Shown here: positions 51,115 through 60,592 of the stretch, one piece after another
Position numbering within the stretch: position 1 is the stretch's first letter
How the letters are laid out: each line of letters opens with the position of its first letter
Source of the DNA: Corynebacterium pseudopelargi
GTDB taxonomy: Bacteria; Actinomycetota; Actinomycetes; Mycobacteriales; Mycobacteriaceae
NCBI RefSeq assembly: GCF_003814005.1
Contig: NZ_CP033898.1
Coordinates: forward strand, 2,281,053-2,345,052
Direction: 5' to 3'
Length of the DNA: 64,000 nt
Notes under the pieces: generated by a model
What the model was told of the DNA's origin: nothing
What the model saw: only the letters and a program-made list of their open reading frames with translations
The model's database searches: none
Program-made: the position numbers and the translations under genes

Positions 51115-54100
51115 ATGGACCCCGTGACCCATTCAGGTGCTAACGGTATTCGCCACCGCATCGTCGATCCCTCCGCGCCCGCGCCGGTGCCTGAGATTCA
51201 ACAGACCCCTGCTCCTCAACCGGAGCAGGATCATTCGCGCCTGGCAAGCCCTGCCAACCGCCAGGCTCGCGTGCGCAATGTGCCGGCACCGAACCCTGAG
51301 GGCGAGCAAGACGCCAAGGCCGTCGAGCATGCGATGAGCCAGGCGGCAAGCAAGCAGGATTCGGCTGAGCCAGCTGGATCGAACAAGGCCAGCGACGCCG
51401 ATGTGGTGCGAGCCGGTGGTTCCATGGCCATTGCCACGCTGTTTTCGCGCATCACGGGCTTTTTGCGCAATGTGATGATTACCGCCACCTTGGGTGGTGC
51501 CATTGCTTCGGCCTTTAACGTGGCCAATACGCTTCCGAACTTGATCACCGAGATCGTGCTCGGCGCGGTGCTTACCTCGCTGGTGGTGCCGGTGTTGGTG
51601 CGTGCAGAAAAAGAAGACCCCGACCGCGGCGAGGCCTTCATTCGCAGGCTGTTTACCTTGGCGGCCACGCTGCTGATCTCGGTGACGTTATTGGCCGTCA
51701 TCGGCGCGCCCTGGCTTACAGAGTTAATGCTCGATTCCGAGAGCAAGGTCAATGTCACCCAGGCCACCAGCTTTGCCTATCTGCTTTTGCCGCAGATCTT
51801 CTTCTACGGCATCTTCGCCCTGCTCATGGCAGTGCTTAATACCAAGGGCATATTTAAACCCGGTGCTTGGGCGCCGGTGGCCAATAATGTGATCACCCTC
51901 GCGGTGCTCGCCCTGTATATGTTCTTACCTGGCAAGCTCGACGCTTCGGCTCAAAGTCCCGTCACCGACCCGCATGTGCTGCTGCTTGGTTTGGGCACCA
52001 CCTTGGGCGTGGTGGTGCAGGCGCTGATTATGCTGCCGCCGATCCTGCGTTCTGGTGTCTCCTTAAAACCGCTGTGGGGCATTGATGCACGCTTGAAGCA
52101 ATTCGGTGGCATGGCTGTGGCCATCGTGGTGTACGTGGGCATTTCCCAATTGGGCTATGTGGTCACTACCCGCATTGCTGCTAATGCTGATGCCGCTGCG
52201 CCGAATATCTATCAGCAGCACTGGCTGTTATTGCAGGTGCCCTATGGCATCATCGGCGTCACCTTGCTCACGGCGATCATGCCGAGGCTTTCTCGCAATG
52301 CTGCCGATGGTGACGATAAGGCCGTGGTCAAGGATTTGGTCATGGGCTCCAAGCTCACCTTCTTGGCGCTGATCCCCATCGTGGTGTTTTTCACCGCCTT
52401 CGGTGAGCAGATTGGCCGTGGCTTATTCGCCTACCGCGAATTCGATGCCACGCTCGCTTCGATCCTTGGTTGGACTCTAAGTTTCTCGGCCTTCACGCTG
52501 CTGCCTTATGCCTTGGTCTTGCTGCACCTGCGCGTGTTTTATGCCCGCGAGGAGGCGTGGACGCCCACGTTAATTATCGCCGGTATTACCACCACCAAGA
52601 TTCTGCTTTCCTACCTTGCTCCGGTGCTGGCCACTGATCCTTCGAAGGTGGTGATCCTGCTGGGTGCCGCCAATGGTTTCGGCTTCCTCGCCGGCGCCAT
52701 CATCGGTGCAACGCTGCTGCGCCGCAAACTCGGCTCCCTTGGCACCGGCGCGGTGGTGCATACCAGTGTGTGGGCTTTGGGTGCTTCGCTGGTGGGCGTG
52801 GCCATTGCTTTGGGCCTTGATTTCCTCATTCGCCGCATCGGCGTCTTAGAGGCCTTGGGCAGCGTAGGTGTGCTGGTCGAGCTCGCCATCGTCGGCGTGG
52901 TTTTCCTGGCCATTACTGGCATTGTGCTTTCGCGTTCCGGCCTGCAGGAAGTGGCAAGCCTCGGCGGTTCCTTGCAGCGCATCCCGGGCCTGAACAGAAT
53001 TATCAAGGTCAAGGAGAAGGAGCTTATGAGCGCTCCTGCGGCCACCTCCTTAACGCCTGAGCTTTTGGCCTTGGACGATACTTTCAACGCCACCCCCGTG
53101 CCGCCACCAATGTCTGCCGGTGTGGTGCGCGGTCCGCGTTTGGTGCCGGGTGCGCGCGTATCTGATGGGCGTTTTAGGCTGCTGGCCGATCACGGCTCTG
53201 TAAGCCAGGCCCGCTTCTGGCAGGCCCGCGAGGTCGCCACCGATAGGGAAGTGGCCCTGGTCTTTGTGGATACTTCCGGTTCGGCACCACAGGCTCCTTT
53301 GAGCCCCGCTGCCGCCGCCGGGGCTGCCGCCGAGGTGTCCCGCCGCACTCGGGCACTGGGCAAGCTGCGCCACCCGGCTATTGCTCCGAATATTGAGGTG
53401 CTTTCTTATCGCAATGGCTGCCTTGTGGTTGCCGATTGGGTGGCGGGCACCACTTTGGCGTCGGTGGCTGAAGAAGGCGCTGATCCTTTCGCTGCTGCCT
53501 ATGCCTTGGAGTTGCTTGGCGATGCCACAGAGGCCGCCAAGCTCAAGGCTCACACGCCTTTGGGCTTGGATAATCGTTCGCGTATTCGCATCAGCACCGA
53601 TGGTGTGGCCGTCTTGGCCTTCCCGGCAGTCTTGCCCGATGCGAGCGTGGAACGCGATCAATCCTGTTTACGCACCGCGCTGTGCACGCTGGTGGATGCA
53701 GAGCAGGCTCCCGCGCCCGTGGCTGAACTCATGCAGGTGCCGGCCGCTGATCTGCCCGAGGCTTTGAGAGCCCTGCCGGATACTGCGGATCAAAGCCCAG
53801 ATCAGCTCCAGGTGTCTGCCGATCGCAGCCCCAAGCCCAGCAATGAGCCTGGCTTTGGTTCTAAGAACATGACGCGCACCGGGCGTACCGCGGTTGCTTT
53901 GGCTGTGGTGGCGTTGGTGACGATGATTGCCCTTGGCACCGCCTATCTCACCGCCGTGATTGGCGCTCGGGATGAGAAGGCTCCCATCGATACCAACTCC
54001 ATTAGCCGCGAGCACCTAGAAAAGGCGATCCCCATTTTGGCCAAGGCGGAAAAGGCTTCTGTGTGGGCCGATGGTGCAGGAGAGCAGGAAGAGATTCCCG

Positions 54101-54423
54101 CGGTGGTGGATAATGACGCCACCACCACCTGGTTGGCTCAGGGCAATGCGCGCGGCGTGCTGTTGAGCTTTGCGCAGCCAATTGAGCCCACCAAGGTGAT
54201 TGTGAACGTAGATGAGCAAACCAAGGTGGAGGTGTATGTGGGTGAAGATGCCTTCAACCTCAACACTGCAACGCTCTTAGGTGATGGTGAGGTCCGTGGT
54301 GGCAGCGGAAGCGTGAAGCTTCGCCAGCAGCCTGAAACCACTGCGGTGTTGGTGTGGTTTGAAAGCATCCCCGAGGGTGAACCGCTTGAGGTGAAAGACG
54401 TGCAGGTGGTGGCGAGGCCTTAG
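51115..54423 (+). CDS. murJ: Lipid II flippase MurJ with pseudokinase extension
   Basis: A 1102-residue protein. Residues 1-85 are disordered. Residues 95-630 form the MurJ/MviN transporter (about 14 helices; begins GGSMAIATLFSRITGFLRN, with the NTLPNLITEIVLGAVLTSLVVP stretch split by short breaks). From about residue 665 there is a kinase-like domain (RLVPGARVSDGRFRLLADHG) without the catalytic HRD Asp or DFG motif that I can see, then one membrane helix (TAVALAVVALVTMIALGTAYL) and a C-terminal extracytoplasmic beta domain. This is the MviN architecture of mycobacteria, where the pseudokinase recruits an FHA protein. Start at ATG 51115 is a choice. Confidence 0.93.
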   Translation: MDPVTHSGANGIRHRIVDPSAPAPVPEIQQTPAPQPEQDHSRLASPANRQARVRNVPAPNPEGEQDAKAVEHAMSQAASKQDSAEPAGSNKASDADVVRAGGSMAIATLFSRITGFLRNVMITATLGGAIASAFNVANTLPNLITEIVLGAVLTSLVVPVLVRAEKEDPDRGEAFIRRLFTLAATLLISVTLLAVIGAPWLTELMLDSESKVNVTQATSFAYLLLPQIFFYGIFALLMAVLNTKGIFKPGAWAPVANNVITLAVLALYMFLPGKLDASAQSPVTDPHVLLLGLGTTLGVVVQALIMLPPILRSGVSLKPLWGIDARLKQFGGMAVAIVVYVGISQLGYVVTTRIAANADAAAPNIYQQHWLLLQVPYGIIGVTLLTAIMPRLSRNAADGDDKAVVKDLVMGSKLTFLALIPIVVFFTAFGEQIGRGLFAYREFDATLASILGWTLSFSAFTLLPYALVLLHLRVFYAREEAWTPTLIIAGITTTKILLSYLAPVLATDPSKVVILLGAANGFGFLAGAIIGATLLRRKLGSLGTGAVVHTSVWALGASLVGVAIALGLDFLIRRIGVLEALGSVGVLVELAIVGVVFLAITGIVLSRSGLQEVASLGGSLQRIPGLNRIIKVKEKELMSAPAATSLTPELLALDDTFNATPVPPPMSAGVVRGPRLVPGARVSDGRFRLLADHGSVSQARFWQAREVATDREVALVFVDTSGSAPQAPLSPAAAAGAAAEVSRRTRALGKLRHPAIAPNIEVLSYRNGCLVVADWVAGTTLASVAEEGADPFAAAYALELLGDATEAAKLKAHTPLGLDNRSRIRISTDGVAVLAFPAVLPDASVERDQSCLRTALCTLVDAEQAPAPVAELMQVPAADLPEALRALPDTADQSPDQLQVSADRSPKPSNEPGFGSKNMTRTGRTAVALAVVALVTMIALGTAYLTAVIGARDEKAPIDTNSISREHLEKAIPILAKAEKASVWADGAGEQEEIPAVVDNDATTTWLAQGNARGVLLSFAQPIEPTKVIVNVDEQTKVEVYVGEDAFNLNTATLLGDGEVRGGSGSVKLRQQPETTAVLVWFESIPEGEPLEVKDVQVVARP

Positions 54424-54437
54424 GTTGGAAGCGGGGG

Positions 54438-54451
54438 CGTCGAAAAGCTAG
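54438..54451 (+). repeat. Recurring CGTCGAAAAGCTA motif after murJ
   Basis: The core CGTCGAAAAGCTAG lies 15 bp after the murJ stop. Same motif as at 7537, 36343 and 39228; role unknown. Confidence 0.5.
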
Positions 54452-54679
54452 TTTCTGCCCCCAAAGGAGGGAAATTACGCCTGTGGAATTTCGGGGGTAA
54501 TTTCAGCCGTTCTAGCAGCACGATTACCCCCACAGCGCATGCCCAATGCATTGGGCATCTGCTCCGAATGCGGTTGATGGCTACGTTTTCCATAATCACA
54601 AGTGCTGCAGGAACACCGTGGCAACGCGGCAGGTCCCACAGCGCCACCGACCAAGCCATGCACCACTTTTCAGGGGGAA

Positions 54680-55222
54680 ATGTTCGTGCAGACCGTCATC
54701 GACCACCCACCAACACCAAGCATCCCAAACAACGCCAGCGCCGATTTCGAAGCAATCCTCAGACACCACCACCGCCGCCTCTGGTTTTTGGTGCGCCGCT
54801 ACGTACACAATCACTTTGATGCCGAGGAAGTGCTCCAAGAAGCGCTGCTCAAAGCCAGCGAGAAGATCAGCTCCTATCGCGGGGAAGCAAGCCTGCACAC
54901 CTGGCTGCATCGCCTCGTGGCCAATACCGCCTATGACTTTGTTCACCGCAATAAGCACCGGCCGACCATCCCATTGGACACCGAGATGTATGGGGGATCG
55001 CGGCACCAAGAAGGCGGGCTCGATCTTGCCACCACCTCTGCGGTACGCCTGGCCATGCGCACCCTGCCACAGGAACAACGCCGCGCCATTTACCTCGTTG
55101 ATTTTGTGGGCGTGGAAATTTCCATGGCCGCCGCGATCGAAGGCGTGCAGCCCGGCACCATGAAATCTCGGCGGTCCAGGGCCAGGGCTGCGCTGCGCGA
55201 GCGCTTGGCCTATGACTCATAG
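54680..55222 (+). CDS. sigM: ECF RNA polymerase sigma factor SigM
   Basis: A 180-residue extracytoplasmic-function sigma factor. Region 2 includes FDAEEVLQEALLKASEKISSY (-10 recognition) and RGEASLHTWLHRLVANTAYD; region 4 includes LPQEQRRAIYLVDFVGVEIS and MKSRRSRARAALRERL. The ATG at 54680 has GGGGGAA upstream. In mycobacteria the anti-sigma gene rsmA follows sigM; here trxB follows after a 164-bp gap with no such gene. In C. glutamicum SigM controls disulfide-stress genes. Confidence 0.9.
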   Translation: MFVQTVIDHPPTPSIPNNASADFEAILRHHHRRLWFLVRRYVHNHFDAEEVLQEALLKASEKISSYRGEASLHTWLHRLVANTAYDFVHRNKHRPTIPLDTEMYGGSRHQEGGLDLATTSAVRLAMRTLPQEQRRAIYLVDFVGVEISMAAAIEGVQPGTMKSRRSRARAALRERLAYDS

Positions 55223-55281
55223 CGACTGGCCTAGGGCGGCTAGCGGCTGGCCTACGGCGCCTAGCGCGGCGGCAGCGAACC

Positions 55282-55307
55282 GGGAATAGTGTGCGGGGTG
55301 CTGCGTT
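55282..55307 (+). promoter_or_regulatory. ECF-type (candidate SigM) promoter of trxB
   Basis: GGGAAT (55282-55287), 16 bp, then CGTT (55304-55307): the general ECF pattern (GGAAT-N16-GTT). It lies about 80 bp before trxB. A second candidate -10 (TAGACT, 55340-55345) may serve the housekeeping sigma factor. Confidence 0.6.
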
Positions 55308-55386
55308 GCAGTGAAAGCAGCACGCCTCTCAGTGACGGTTAGACTGGGATTGCTGCTCACGTATTCCTAGGAAAGGTTTTTCAAGC

Positions 55387-56316
55387 ATGTCTGATGCCAC
55401 GATTCACGATGTTGCCATCATTGGTTCCGGCCCGGCCGGCTATACCGCAGCCCTGTACGCCGCGCGCGCAGAGCTTCGCCCCATCGTGTTCGAGGGCATT
55501 GAATATGGCGGCTCGCTGATGACCACCACCGAGGTAGAAAACTTCCCCGGCTTTAAAGACGGCATCTTAGGCCCTGAGCTGATGGAAGAAATGCGTGCAC
55601 AGGCGGAACGCTTTGGTGCTGATCTGCGCATGGAGCTGGTCACCCGCGTGGAGCTTGAGGGCGAGATTAAGAAGATCTGGGTTGATGATGAAGAATTCCA
55701 GGCCCGCGCGGTGATCTTGGCTACCGGTTCGGCACCTCGCTACTTGGGTGTTGATGGTGAGCAGCAACTGCTCGGCCGCGGCGTGTCTGCCTGCGCAACC
55801 TGCGATGGTTTCTTCTTCCGCGACCACGACATTGCCGTGATCGGTGGTGGCGATTCCGCGATGGAAGAGGCGATCTTTTTAACCAAGTTTGCAAAGTCCG
55901 TCACCATCGTGCACCGCCGCGAGGAATTCCGCGCCTCTGCGATCATGCTGGAGCGCGCCAAGGAAAACGAGAAGATCCGCATCCTGACCAACAAGCAAGT
56001 CTCCCGCGTGCTTGGCGAAAATACCGTTGAGGGCTTGGAGCTTGTCGATTCGCTCTCCGGCGAGACTTCCACCCTCGATGTGACCGCCATGTTCGTGGCC
56101 ATCGGCCACGATCCGCGCTCCGAGCTCTTCCGCGACGAGGTCGAGTGCGATGATGCCGGCTACGTGCGGGTCCAGCATCCTTCTACCCGCACGAATATTC
56201 CTGGTGTTTTTGCTATTGGCGATTTGGTGGATGCCACCTACCAGCAGGCCATTACTGCTGCCGGTTCCGGCTGCCGCGGCGCGATCGACGCGGAACATTA
56301 CTTGGCGGAAATTTAG
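55387..56316 (+). CDS. trxB: Thioredoxin reductase
   Basis: Reduces thioredoxin with NADPH. The 309-residue flavoprotein has the FAD loop ([18 protein letters not shown]), the redox pair in [15 protein letters not shown] loop [13 protein letters not shown] and the closing [29 protein letters not shown] precedes the ATG. Confidence 0.96.
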   Translation: MSDATIHDVAIIGSGPAGYTAALYAARAELRPIVFEGIEYGGSLMTTTEVENFPGFKDGILGPELMEEMRAQAERFGADLRMELVTRVELEGEIKKIWVDDEEFQARAVILATGSAPRYLGVDGEQQLLGRGVSACATCDGFFFRDHDIAVIGGGDSAMEEAIFLTKFAKSVTIVHRREEFRASAIMLERAKENEKIRILTNKQVSRVLGENTVEGLELVDSLSGETSTLDVTAMFVAIGHDPRSELFRDEVECDDAGYVRVQHPSTRTNIPGVFAIGDLVDATYQQAITAAGSGCRGAIDAEHYLAEI

Positions 56317-56365
56317 GGGCTAGACTCCTTCGGAAGTAACTATCACTGCACAGAAAGGCCAGGGC

Positions 56366-56689
56366 ATGGCAAAGCCAATCACCATTACTCAGGAGAATTT
56401 CCGCGAGATCGTTATCGAGTCTGATAAGCCCGTGCTGGTGGACTTTTGGGCCGAATGGTGCGGGCCTTGTAAGAAGCTCGGCCCGATTATCGACGAGGTA
56501 GCCGAAGAGGTCGAGGGCGTGGCCGTAGTGGGCAAGGTGGATGTGGATGCCGAGCGCACCTTGGGCGCGATGTTCCAGATCATGTCCATTCCCACGGTGT
56601 TGGTGTTCTCTGGTGGGCAAAAAGTTGCCGAGTTTGTGGGCGTAAAGCCCAAGGCTGCGCTTGTCGAGGCACTGACTCAGCACGCCTAA
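56366..56689 (+). CDS. trxA: Thioredoxin
   Basis: A 107-residue disulfide reductase partner of TrxB. The active site is WAEWCGPCKKLGP, with the cis-Pro in SIPTVLVFSGG. AGAAAGG precedes the ATG. It forms an operon with trxB (49 bp apart). Mycobacterial homologues are called trxC. Confidence 0.95.
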   Translation: MAKPITITQENFREIVIESDKPVLVDFWAEWCGPCKKLGPIIDEVAEEVEGVAVVGKVDVDAERTLGAMFQIMSIPTVLVFSGGQKVAEFVGVKPKAALVEALTQHA

Positions 56690-56713
56690 CTGGTATTCTC
56701 GACTGCTAGAACC

Positions 56714-56747
56714 CACTAACAATGGCTTATACTTAAGCCCGTTAGTG
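56714..56747 (+). promoter_or_regulatory. Dyad overlapping the cwlM -10 region
   Basis: Outer arms CACTAAC (56714-56720) and GTTAGTG (56741-56747), inner arms GGCTT (56724-56728) and AAGCC (56735-56739). TATACT, a good -10, runs from 56728 to 56733 in the centre. No T-run, so an operator over the cwlM promoter is more likely than a terminator. Confidence 0.55.
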
Positions 56748-56783
56748 TGACCAGTGTGAATACAGTGAATGGAAAGGATCAGT

Positions 56784-57968
56784 GTGTCTGACATTCTCCG
56801 CGTCGGCGACCGAAGCGCCCGGGTCGCCGAGGTTAGGGACGCACTCGCACGCCTAGGCTTCTTGCAGGGCACCTCACGCCAAGTCTCCAGTAGCAAAGGC
56901 CAGACGTTCACCGAAGAAGAAAAGCTTTTCGACGAACCCCTCGCTGAGGCACTCAAGGCTTTCCAGCAGGCCCGTGGCATCATTGCCTCCGGGATCATCA
57001 ACGATCCCACCCTGCGGGTATTGCGTGAGGCCAGCTATGCCCTGGGCTCGCGAGTCTTAAGCTTTCAACCCAATAACCTCTTTGTTGGCGACGACGTACT
57101 CCAGCTCCAACAACAGCTCCAGGAACTGGGCTTTTATACCGACCGCCTCGATGGCCGCTTCGGTGAACAAACCCATGCGGCCTTGATGAACTACCAAATG
57201 AACTACGGCCTCCAAGTCGATGGCATCTGTGGGCCAGATACCATCCGCGCCTTCGGGTTGTTGGGTCGCCGCATCACCGGTGGTTCGCCGCAGCAGTTGC
57301 GTGAACGTGAGCGCGTGCGCGAATCCGGCCCGCGCCTTGCTGGCAAGCGCGTGGTGATCGACCCTGCCCTTGGTGGCAGCAACCGTGGCCAGGTAGTCAA
57401 GGGTCGCTTCGGGGAAATTTCCGAAGAAGAGCTCATCTGGGATCTCGCCACCCGCGTGGAAGGCCGCATGATCGCCGCGGGGATGGAAACCATCATCTCC
57501 AGGCCACGCCAGGATGATCCCTCTCAAACCTCTCGGGCCGAAATCGCCAACGCCTTCGATGCAGACCTCATGATCTGCCTGCAAGCTGATCGCTACCAAA
57601 ACGAGAAAGCATCTGGTTGCGCCAGCTTCTACTTCGGCTCGGAGATGGGCTCAAATTCGCTCATTGGCGAGCTGCTCAGTGGCTTTATCCAACGCGAGAT
57701 CGTCGCTCGCACCAGCCTGATTAACTGCGGGAATCACGCAAGGACTTGGGACCTGCTTCGCGTTACCCAAATGCCCACGGTGGAAGTAGTGGTTGGGTAT
57801 CTGACCAACCCTGAAGACGTGAAGATCCTCACCGATCCTGCCGCCCGCGACGCCATCGCAGAGGCCATCGTGGTGGCCGTCAAGCGCCTCTACTTGCAGG
57901 AACAAGACGATCAGCCCACCGGCACCTTCCGCTTTGATGAGCTGCTAGAGCAAGAGGCTCGCGCCTAA
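56784..57968 (+). CDS. cwlM: CwlM, amidase-fold regulator of peptidoglycan synthesis
   Basis: A 394-residue protein with two peptidoglycan-binding repeats (about residues 5-75 and 95-165) and an amidase_3 domain from about 185. No signal peptide, so it is cytoplasmic. The amidase motif expected as DPGHGG reads DPALGG, losing the first zinc His, and the catalytic Glu expected in PxVLVE reads PTVEVVVGYLTN, so enzymatic activity is unlikely. This fits the mycobacterial role as an activator of MurA. GTG 56784 is chosen since GAAAGG lies 6 nt upstream; an in-frame ATG at 56769 is too close. It converges with the GNAT gene (4-bp overlap). Confidence 0.9.
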   Translation: MSDILRVGDRSARVAEVRDALARLGFLQGTSRQVSSSKGQTFTEEEKLFDEPLAEALKAFQQARGIIASGIINDPTLRVLREASYALGSRVLSFQPNNLFVGDDVLQLQQQLQELGFYTDRLDGRFGEQTHAALMNYQMNYGLQVDGICGPDTIRAFGLLGRRITGGSPQQLRERERVRESGPRLAGKRVVIDPALGGSNRGQVVKGRFGEISEEELIWDLATRVEGRMIAAGMETIISRPRQDDPSQTSRAEIANAFDADLMICLQADRYQNEKASGCASFYFGSEMGSNSLIGELLSGFIQREIVARTSLINCGNHARTWDLLRVTQMPTVEVVVGYLTNPEDVKILTDPAARDAIAEAIVVAVKRLYLQEQDDQPTGTFRFDELLEQEARA

Positions 57969-58570
57969 GCCAACGCGCTTGCCAATAACTCTTCTGCCGC
58001 CTGCGCACTCAACATGTGCTCAGGCGGTAACTCTATGCGTAGCCTGGGCAGGCTGGGATGCGGGGCTACTACTTCAAAGCCTGCAGCCTGCAATAACTGC
58101 GCCGGCATGAGCCCAATCTCTTCTTTCCTCAAGGCAAGAGGATCCTCGGTACTGCTATAGCCGAAGGCTTCAACGGCCAAGGCCTTGTGCTGCCATAGAT
58201 GCGCTAAGACGGCATCAATTAAGACATGCTCGAGGCCAATGCCTTCAAAGGCGGGGTCGATATGCAGCGAGCTTAAAAGCCAGGCATCCGCACTCACGGG
58301 GGCGGTGGGCAATTGCGCCACACCGGGGGAGAAGCGGGGTTGGCAAAAGATGATGGTGGCGATGGCGTGTTCTTGGCCATCGCGCAAGATATGAAAGCCG
58401 CACTGTTGTTGCTCAAGCAGCACGGCCATAAGCCACGCTTCTTTTTCAAAGCGTGGATCGCCGCGCTCGCACACCTTTTGGGCTACGTCTTGGCCTAGTT
58501 CCCAAAACACGCAGCGCGCAGCCAGTGGGTGCATCATGCCCACGGTGGCTCTATGTAGCGGCTGCAACAT
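57965..58570 (-). CDS. GNAT-family acetyltransferase
   Basis: A 201-residue protein. The GNAT pattern (LSSLHIDPAFEGIGLEHVLIDAVLAHL) near the middle suggests an acetyl-CoA binding core, but the usual RxxGxG loop is weak (FEGIGLE), so activity is uncertain. It occupies the place of mycobacterial Rv3916c, next to parB, and ends against cwlM. It starts 6 bp after parB and probably shares its transcript. Confidence 0.7.
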   Translation of the reverse strand: MLQPLHRATVGMMHPLAARCVFWELGQDVAQKVCERGDPRFEKEAWLMAVLLEQQQCGFHILRDGQEHAIATIIFCQPRFSPGVAQLPTAPVSADAWLLSSLHIDPAFEGIGLEHVLIDAVLAHLWQHKALAVEAFGYSSTEDPLALRKEEIGLMPAQLLQAAGFEVVAPHPSLPRLRIELPPEHMLSAQAAEELLASALA

Positions 58571-58576
58571 GATGGA

Positions 58577-59590
58577 TCAGTTCCGGTGAAGAAGCTCCAT
58601 GATGCGCTCAAAATCGTCGCGGTCGCCGAATTCCACCACGATCTTGCCTTTGCGCTTACCCATGCTCACGCTTACTTTCGTGTCCAGGTCGTCGGCAAGC
58701 TGCTCTGCTGCCTGGCTTAAAAAGGCAGGGGTTTCTCGTGGCTGGCGGGCCTTCGGCTTTGGTGCCTCACCGCGATTTAATAACGTGACGGCTTCTTCGG
58801 TGGCGCGCACCGAAAGGCCTTCGGCCACCACCTGCTGTGCAAGGTCTTCCTGGGCCTGGGCGCCTTGTTTGAGCCCGAGCAGGGCGCGCGCATGGCCGGC
58901 GGAAAGCACACCGGCGGCTACTTTTCGCTGCACCGGCACCGGAAGGGCCAGCAGGCGAATCATGTTGGTAATCATCGGACGCGATCGGCCAAGCTTGTCT
59001 GCCAACTGGGCTTGGGTTACGCCGAATTCCTCTAGGAGCTGCTGATAGGCTGCCGCCTCTTCCAAGGGGTTGAGCTGCACGCGGTGGATATTTTCCAATA
59101 GCGCATCGCGCAGCATGTCCTCATCGCTGGTGGCGCGCACGATAGCGGGAATGGCCTTTAAGCCCGCCCTCGAGGCTGCGCGCCAACGACGCTCACCCAT
59201 GATGATCTCGAAGCGGCCACCATCAACGGGGCGCACCACGATGGGTTGGAGCAGGCCGAACTCCTTGATGGAGTGCACCAGCTCGGCCAAATCATCTTGG
59301 TCGAATACGCTTCTGGGGTTCTTCTCATTGGGCAGGATCAGCCCAATGGGAACCTCCTGGTAGGAAGCGCCAAAGGCTTCTTCTTGCTGCACAACCTCGC
59401 CATCTTTGGCGGCTGCTTCGGCCAAGATGGGGTTGATGCGAGCCCCCGTTTCATCTCTTTGGGGTGCCTGCGAGCGGCCGATGACGATATCGGCGGCGTT
59501 ATTGCCTAGGCGTTCTCCTGCCTGCGGGCTGGAGGTAATCAGTGCTGCAAGCCCGCGTCCGAGGCCGCCCTTGCGTGGTTCCTGGTTCAT
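58577..59590 (-). CDS. parB: Chromosome segregation protein ParB
   Basis: CTP-dependent DNA clamp that loads at parS. The 337-residue protein has the N-terminal CTPase/ParB motif ([20 protein letters not shown] and ERRWRAA), a helix-turn-helix ([20 protein letters not shown]), and a C-terminal dimer domain. The N-terminal [10 protein letters not shown] segment is the ParA-activating peptide. Its targets here are the four parS sites in this window. The start overlaps parA by 4 bp. Confidence 0.96.
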   Translation of the reverse strand: MNQEPRKGGLGRGLAALITSSPQAGERLGNNAADIVIGRSQAPQRDETGARINPILAEAAAKDGEVVQQEEAFGASYQEVPIGLILPNEKNPRSVFDQDDLAELVHSIKEFGLLQPIVVRPVDGGRFEIIMGERRWRAASRAGLKAIPAIVRATSDEDMLRDALLENIHRVQLNPLEEAAAYQQLLEEFGVTQAQLADKLGRSRPMITNMIRLLALPVPVQRKVAAGVLSAGHARALLGLKQGAQAQEDLAQQVVAEGLSVRATEEAVTLLNRGEAPKPKARQPRETPAFLSQAAEQLADDLDTKVSVSMGKRKGKIVVEFGDRDDFERIMELLHRN

Positions 59591-60558
59591 TCGGCTGCCC
59601 CTTCTTCTTCGCGGCTGAGTTGATCTTCAATGGCCCTGGCTTCATCTGAAATTCCCACGGCACCGGAATGTTGGCCGGGCAGATAATCGCCGCGGATTGC
59701 TAATTCCCTTGCTGCATCCACATAGGCCATGGCACCGCGTGAACCTGGGTCGTAGGAAAGCACTGTTTGGCCGTAGCCGGGCGCTTCGGACACTTTGACG
59801 GAGCGGGGAATCTTGGTGCGCAGCACAACATCGCCGAAGTGGCCGCGGACCTCTTCGCTTACCTGCTCTGCCAGCTTGGTGCGCCCGTCGTACATGGTGA
59901 GCAAGATGGCGGAGATATGCAGGTTTGAGTTCAGGTGCTGGCGGATCATCACAATATTGTTGAGCAACTGACCCACACCTTCGAGGGCGTAGTACTCGCA
60001 TTGGATGGGAATGAGCACCTCATCAACTGCCGTCATGGCGTTGATGGTGAGCAGGCCGAGTGAAGGTGGGCAATCAATGAAGATGAAGTCGAAGCCTGCT
60101 TCTTCAATAAAGGTGGAGCTGAGCGCATCATGCAGGCGATATTCGCGGCGCACCATGCTCACCAGCTCGATTTCTGCACCAGCGAGATCAATGGTGGCGG
60201 GAATGCACCAGAGGTTTTCGCTGGCGCTGGATTGCTGCATGGCTTGCTCGGCGGTGCATTCGCCAATGAGGAGCTCATAGCTCGAGAGCGTGCCCGCGCG
60301 GTGTTCTGCACCCAAAGCGGTGGAGGCGTTGCCTTGGGGGTCCAGGTCTACTACGAGCACCTTCAGCCCGCCTTGGGCAAGCCCTGCGGCCAGATTGACC
60401 GAGGAGGTGGTTTTACCTACGCCGCCTTTTTGGTTTGCCACAGTAAGCCTGCGCGTGCGTTCTGGCTTGGCAAGCTGGGCACCTCGAGCGCCTCTCCCGT
60501 GGGCTGCGCGACGCGCTGCGGGTGTCGTGGACGCGTGATCCCTATGCGAGTTCTTCAT
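59587..60558 (-). CDS. parA: Chromosome partitioning ATPase ParA
   Basis: A 323-residue Walker-type ATPase that with ParB segregates the origin. The deviant Walker A is [16 protein letters not shown], Walker A' is VDLDPQGN, and Walker B is [12 protein letters not shown] basic N-terminal tail ([22 protein letters not shown]) may contact the nucleoid or a polar scaffold. ATG 60558 has AAGGA upstream; a GTG four codons earlier is possible. Follows rsmG after 34 bp. Confidence 0.96.
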   Translation of the reverse strand: MKNSHRDHASTTPAARRAAHGRGARGAQLAKPERTRRLTVANQKGGVGKTTSSVNLAAGLAQGGLKVLVVDLDPQGNASTALGAEHRAGTLSSYELLIGECTAEQAMQQSSASENLWCIPATIDLAGAEIELVSMVRREYRLHDALSSTFIEEAGFDFIFIDCPPSLGLLTINAMTAVDEVLIPIQCEYYALEGVGQLLNNIVMIRQHLNSNLHISAILLTMYDGRTKLAEQVSEEVRGHFGDVVLRTKIPRSVKVSEAPGYGQTVLSYDPGSRGAMAYVDAARELAIRGDYLPGQHSGAVGISDEARAIEDQLSREEEGAAE

Positions 60559-60592
60559 TGATTCCTTCACTCGTGGTCGCAGTGGGTGAACA

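Noticed and set aside
54431..54465. GGGGGC/GCCCCC hairpin after murJ as a terminator
   Set aside because: The loop is about 18 nt and no T-run follows (AAAGGAGG instead).
54484..54511. TGGAAT-N18-CGTT as a SigM-type promoter for sigM itself
   Set aside because: The first hexamer is imperfect and the spacer is 18 instead of 16 bp as at trxB; too weak to list.
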